Made by a program: the position numbers and the translations under genes
Assembly: GCF_000225345.1 (NCBI RefSeq)
Contig: NC_015977.1
Coordinates: 878,001-942,000, forward strand
Direction: 5' to 3'
Source: Roseburia hominis A2-183
GTDB taxonomy: Bacteria; Bacillota; Clostridia; Lachnospirales; Lachnospiraceae
DNA length: 64,000 nucleotides
The notes under the pieces: model-generated
The model's database searches: none
What the model saw: only the letters and a program-made list of their open reading frames with translations
Told to the model about the DNA's origin: nothing
Shown here: positions 61,869 to 64,000 of the stretch, piece after piece
How positions within the stretch are numbered: the stretch's first letter is position 1
Layout: each line of letters starts with the position of its first letter

Positions 61869-62462
61869 ATGGCAAAATTATATTATTACTATGGTGCAAT
61901 GGGAAGTTCTAAGACGGCAAATGCGCTGATGACGCATTTTAACTATGAGGAAGTGGGACAGAAAGCGCTGTTATGTAAACCGGCGATCGATGCCAGAGAT
62001 GGCGAGCGGACGGTATATTCAAGGATCGGGCTTCAACATGACTGCATTCTGTTAGAAGAACTGCAGCAGATGAAGGAGGAGGAGATTCGCGGATATGACT
62101 GCATCATTGTAGACGAGGTGCAGTTTGCCACGCCGCAGCAGGTGGATTTTCTGTCTGATATTGTGGATTTTATGGATGTGCCGGTGGTCTGTTATGGACT
62201 GCGCGCAGATTTCCGTAACCTGCTGTTCCCTGGGAGTGAGCGTCTGATTGCGATTGCGGATGTGATCCAGGAGTTAAAGACGGTGTGCTGGTGCGGCAGA
62301 AAAGCTACCTGTAATACGAGATACAACGAGCATGGTATTGTGCGCTCTGGCCCGCAGGTCATGTTAGGAGCAAACGACAGCTATGTGGCGCTCTGCAGAA
62401 GACATTTTAAGCTGGGAATGTTAGGACCCGATGCCGAAGCAAAAGAACAGTGTGCGGAGTAG
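61869..62462 (+). CDS. tdk: thymidine kinase
   Basis: A 197-residue type II thymidine kinase for salvage of thymidine. The P-loop is GAMGSSKT (residues 9-16), the lasso/Walker B region DCIIVDEVQFA, and the zinc site has CWCGRKA and a later Cys/His pair (ALCRRHF). ATG 61869 is used after AGAGGGTGG. TTG 61866 is one codon earlier. The 243-base gap upstream contains about two copies of a 21-base repeat (GGAATGTGGACACGGGAGA) at 61701-61745. Confidence 0.95.
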   Translation: MAKLYYYYGAMGSSKTANALMTHFNYEEVGQKALLCKPAIDARDGERTVYSRIGLQHDCILLEELQQMKEEEIRGYDCIIVDEVQFATPQQVDFLSDIVDFMDVPVVCYGLRADFRNLLFPGSERLIAIADVIQELKTVCWCGRKATCNTRYNEHGIVRSGPQVMLGANDSYVALCRRHFKLGMLGPDAEAKEQCAE

Positions 62463-62522
62463 AACCGTTTCTGTTTGGAAAGCGGGCAGGTTTACGCGGC
62501 AGGGAATGGAAAGGAATACGAT

Positions 62523-63083
62523 ATGTTAGAAACGGAACGGCTGCTATTGAGAAAGTGGACAGAGGAAGACGCGGACAGTTTATTTGAATATGCAAAAGAC
62601 CCGGAGGTTGGTCCGATTGCAGGATGGCCGCCGCACCGGTCAAGAGAGGAAAGCCTGGATGTGATCCGGAATGTACTAAACGGCAGAGAGTGCTATGCGA
62701 TCTGCGAAAAGGGAAATCCAAAAGCAATCGGTGCGATTGAACTGATATTAAACAGACATAACGATACGGAAAATCATGACGAGGAATGTGAGCTGGGGTA
62801 CTGGCTTGGAAAACCTTTCTGGGGAAGAGGCTATATGCCGGAGGCAGCAAGAGAAATGATCCGTCATGGATTTGAAGATCTCGGCATGAATACCATATGG
62901 TGCGGATATTTTGAGGGCAATCAGAAGTCAAAAAGAGTGCAGGAGAAGATTGGCTTTGTATATCATCACACACGGGAAAAGGTATCCGTGCCGTTAATGA
63001 AGGAAGCGCGTACCGAACATCGAAATATAATGACGAAAGAGCGCTGGATGGCGGAGAGAGAAAAGAATTGTGGAAAAGTATGA
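62523..63083 (+). CDS. GNAT N-acetyltransferase, RimJ/RimL-like
   Basis: A 186-residue acetyltransferase of the RimJ/L type. It opens with LETERLLLRKWTEEDADSLFEYAKDPEVG. The acetyl-CoA site lies in GYWLGKPFWGRGYMPEAAREMI, and IWCGYFEGNQKSKRVQEKIGF follows. ATG 62523 has AAAGGA nine bases upstream, while the frame open from 62475 is not family-like. Its last four bases overlap the next gene (ATGA). The acceptor is unknown. Confidence 0.9.
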   Translation: MLETERLLLRKWTEEDADSLFEYAKDPEVGPIAGWPPHRSREESLDVIRNVLNGRECYAICEKGNPKAIGAIELILNRHNDTENHDEECELGYWLGKPFWGRGYMPEAAREMIRHGFEDLGMNTIWCGYFEGNQKSKRVQEKIGFVYHHTREKVSVPLMKEARTEHRNIMTKERWMAEREKNCGKV

Positions 63084-63811
63084 ACGAGATATTGGTAAAG
63101 CAGCTGGCGATTGATTTCTGTACAGAGGAAGGAGCAGTTACCAGCAGGGAAAATATCTTCACGGTGTATACCCCGCTGCAGGGACGCAGGATTTTTGAAG
63201 AAGGGGAATGTTTTCTGAAGATTGCCTGCATCAATGGCAAGATTCTTGCATCCGGTAAGAAGGATATTATTGCATGGGTGAGGGAAACATTTAAAGACAG
63301 AAGCGGCGCCTGGTTCATGGACGTGGAAGCTTTACATGAGCTGGAAGCAGGTTTAAAAATGTTCCACTGCCAGATTGCACAGGCTCATCCATTTTATATT
63401 GCGACCGAAATGTCCGAGGTAGACACGAAAGATTATGAGATCCGAATCTTTGAGGGAGAAGAACTGGAGCCATTCAGAGGAGATGAACGCTTTGGAGAAG
63501 CATTTCTCTTTCATGAGCTGCCCAAGGATGAAATTGGGGTAGGAGCTTACAGAGATGGCGTCCTTCTTGGCATGGCGGGCGCTACAAGCGACAGCGACAG
63601 CATGTGGCAGATTGGAATTAATGTGATGCCGGAGGCAGAAGGACTTGGAATAGGTTCCATGCTTGTTGCGGTCCTGAAAAACGAGATCTTAAAGCGCGGG
63701 AAACTTCCGTTTTATGGCACCTCAATGTCACATATAGCATCGCAGAGAGTAGCACTTGGGGCGGGATTTGTGCCGATGTGGGCGGAACTGTATTGTAAGT
63801 CCTGCAAGTAA
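63080..63811 (+). CDS. GNAT N-acetyltransferase, C-terminal domain
   Basis: A 243-residue protein. The N-terminal 130 residues are a helper region (IACINGKILASGKKDIIAWVRE). The C-terminal half is a GNAT domain with GVGAYRDGVLLGMAGAT, a CoA-binding INVMPEAEGLGIGSMLVAVLKNEI and MSHIASQRVALGAGFVPMWAELY. The layout resembles FR47/GNAT proteins of Firmicutes. It is translationally coupled to the preceding acetyltransferase. Acceptor unknown. Confidence 0.85.
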   Translation: MNEILVKQLAIDFCTEEGAVTSRENIFTVYTPLQGRRIFEEGECFLKIACINGKILASGKKDIIAWVRETFKDRSGAWFMDVEALHELEAGLKMFHCQIAQAHPFYIATEMSEVDTKDYEIRIFEGEELEPFRGDERFGEAFLFHELPKDEIGVGAYRDGVLLGMAGATSDSDSMWQIGINVMPEAEGLGIGSMLVAVLKNEILKRGKLPFYGTSMSHIASQRVALGAGFVPMWAELYCKSCK

Positions 63812-64000
63812 AGGAGAAGGACTCGGTATGGAAAAATGACATCCATCGGAAGCCGAATGTCATTCAAGAAAGTTCGGAAAATAAGACATATAGTGTTGAA
63901 AATATTGGTATAAAATACGGAGCAGAATGGGAATAAACGCTTGTATTTTCACATACTATATGTTAGGACACCAATAGAAATTTGAGGGGTATGTAAGCCC
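63812..64000. other. non-coding right edge
   Basis: No gene is visible. An AATGACAT/ATGTCATT hairpin lies near 63835-63874 without a T run. The last 120 bases are AT-rich and resemble an upstream region. Confidence 0.4.

Overview
The window looks like a chromosomal segment of a gut Lachnospiraceae bacterium, most likely Roseburia hominis or a close relative. This assignment is inference, and no ribosomal marker is present. It rests on mid-range GC with AGGAGG-type ribosome binding sites, T-box and intrinsic-terminator control, carbohydrate ABC transporters without a local ATPase, YesM/YesN-type two-component regulation, and a two-gene GH136 lacto-N-biosidase next to a GH112 phosphorylase, an arrangement I recall from Roseburia.

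Bases 1-28.5 kb are mostly glycan catabolism. A frameshifted TetR gene and an alpha/beta hydrolase come first. Next are an AraC regulator facing a KduD-like dehydrogenase, a GH78 alpha-L-rhamnosidase and a GH2 beta-glucuronidase. A second AraC regulator faces an operon of solute-binding protein, two permeases, a small helical partner protein, a beta-helix GH136-type enzyme and a GH112 galactosyl-HexNAc phosphorylase. I read this as import and phosphorolysis of lacto-N-biose or galacto-N-biose from milk or mucin glycans. A YesN/YesM pair then faces a second importer, followed by a GH88 unsaturated glucuronyl hydrolase, a heparinase II/III-family lyase, an anchored protein of unknown function, a YesL (DUF624) protein and a cytoplasmic discoidin-like protein. 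This is a uronate-containing oligosaccharide locus. Its 4-deoxy-5-keto-uronate product would feed KduD and the KDG kinase at 50.7 kb.

Bases 28.5-50 kb are largely housekeeping: a YefM/YoeB-type toxin-antitoxin pair with a repeat-bearing promoter, a pyrE-VanZ-DUF6142-HD group, an M29 aminopeptidase, purEMND, a divergent carbamoyltransferase, a non-coding stretch with six related hairpins, an M32 carboxypeptidase, a HAD hydrolase, a DHH phosphoesterase, T-box-controlled ileS (long, type-2-like) and glycogen phosphorylase. Two divergent PfkB sugar kinases share an intergenic region carrying related 17-bp palindromes.

Bases 52-59 kb form one leftward operon: a TrkH/KtrB potassium channel, a TrkA/KtrA gating subunit, a small membrane protein, a KdpD-like kinase lacking the usual N-terminal KdpD domain, KdpE, a decayed lgt remnant and two half-size chromate transporters. 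The last 4.5 kb hold a CarD-family regulator, a DUF4317 protein, thymidine kinase and two overlapping GNAT acetyltransferases. No tRNA, rRNA, CRISPR array, insertion sequence or prophage was seen.
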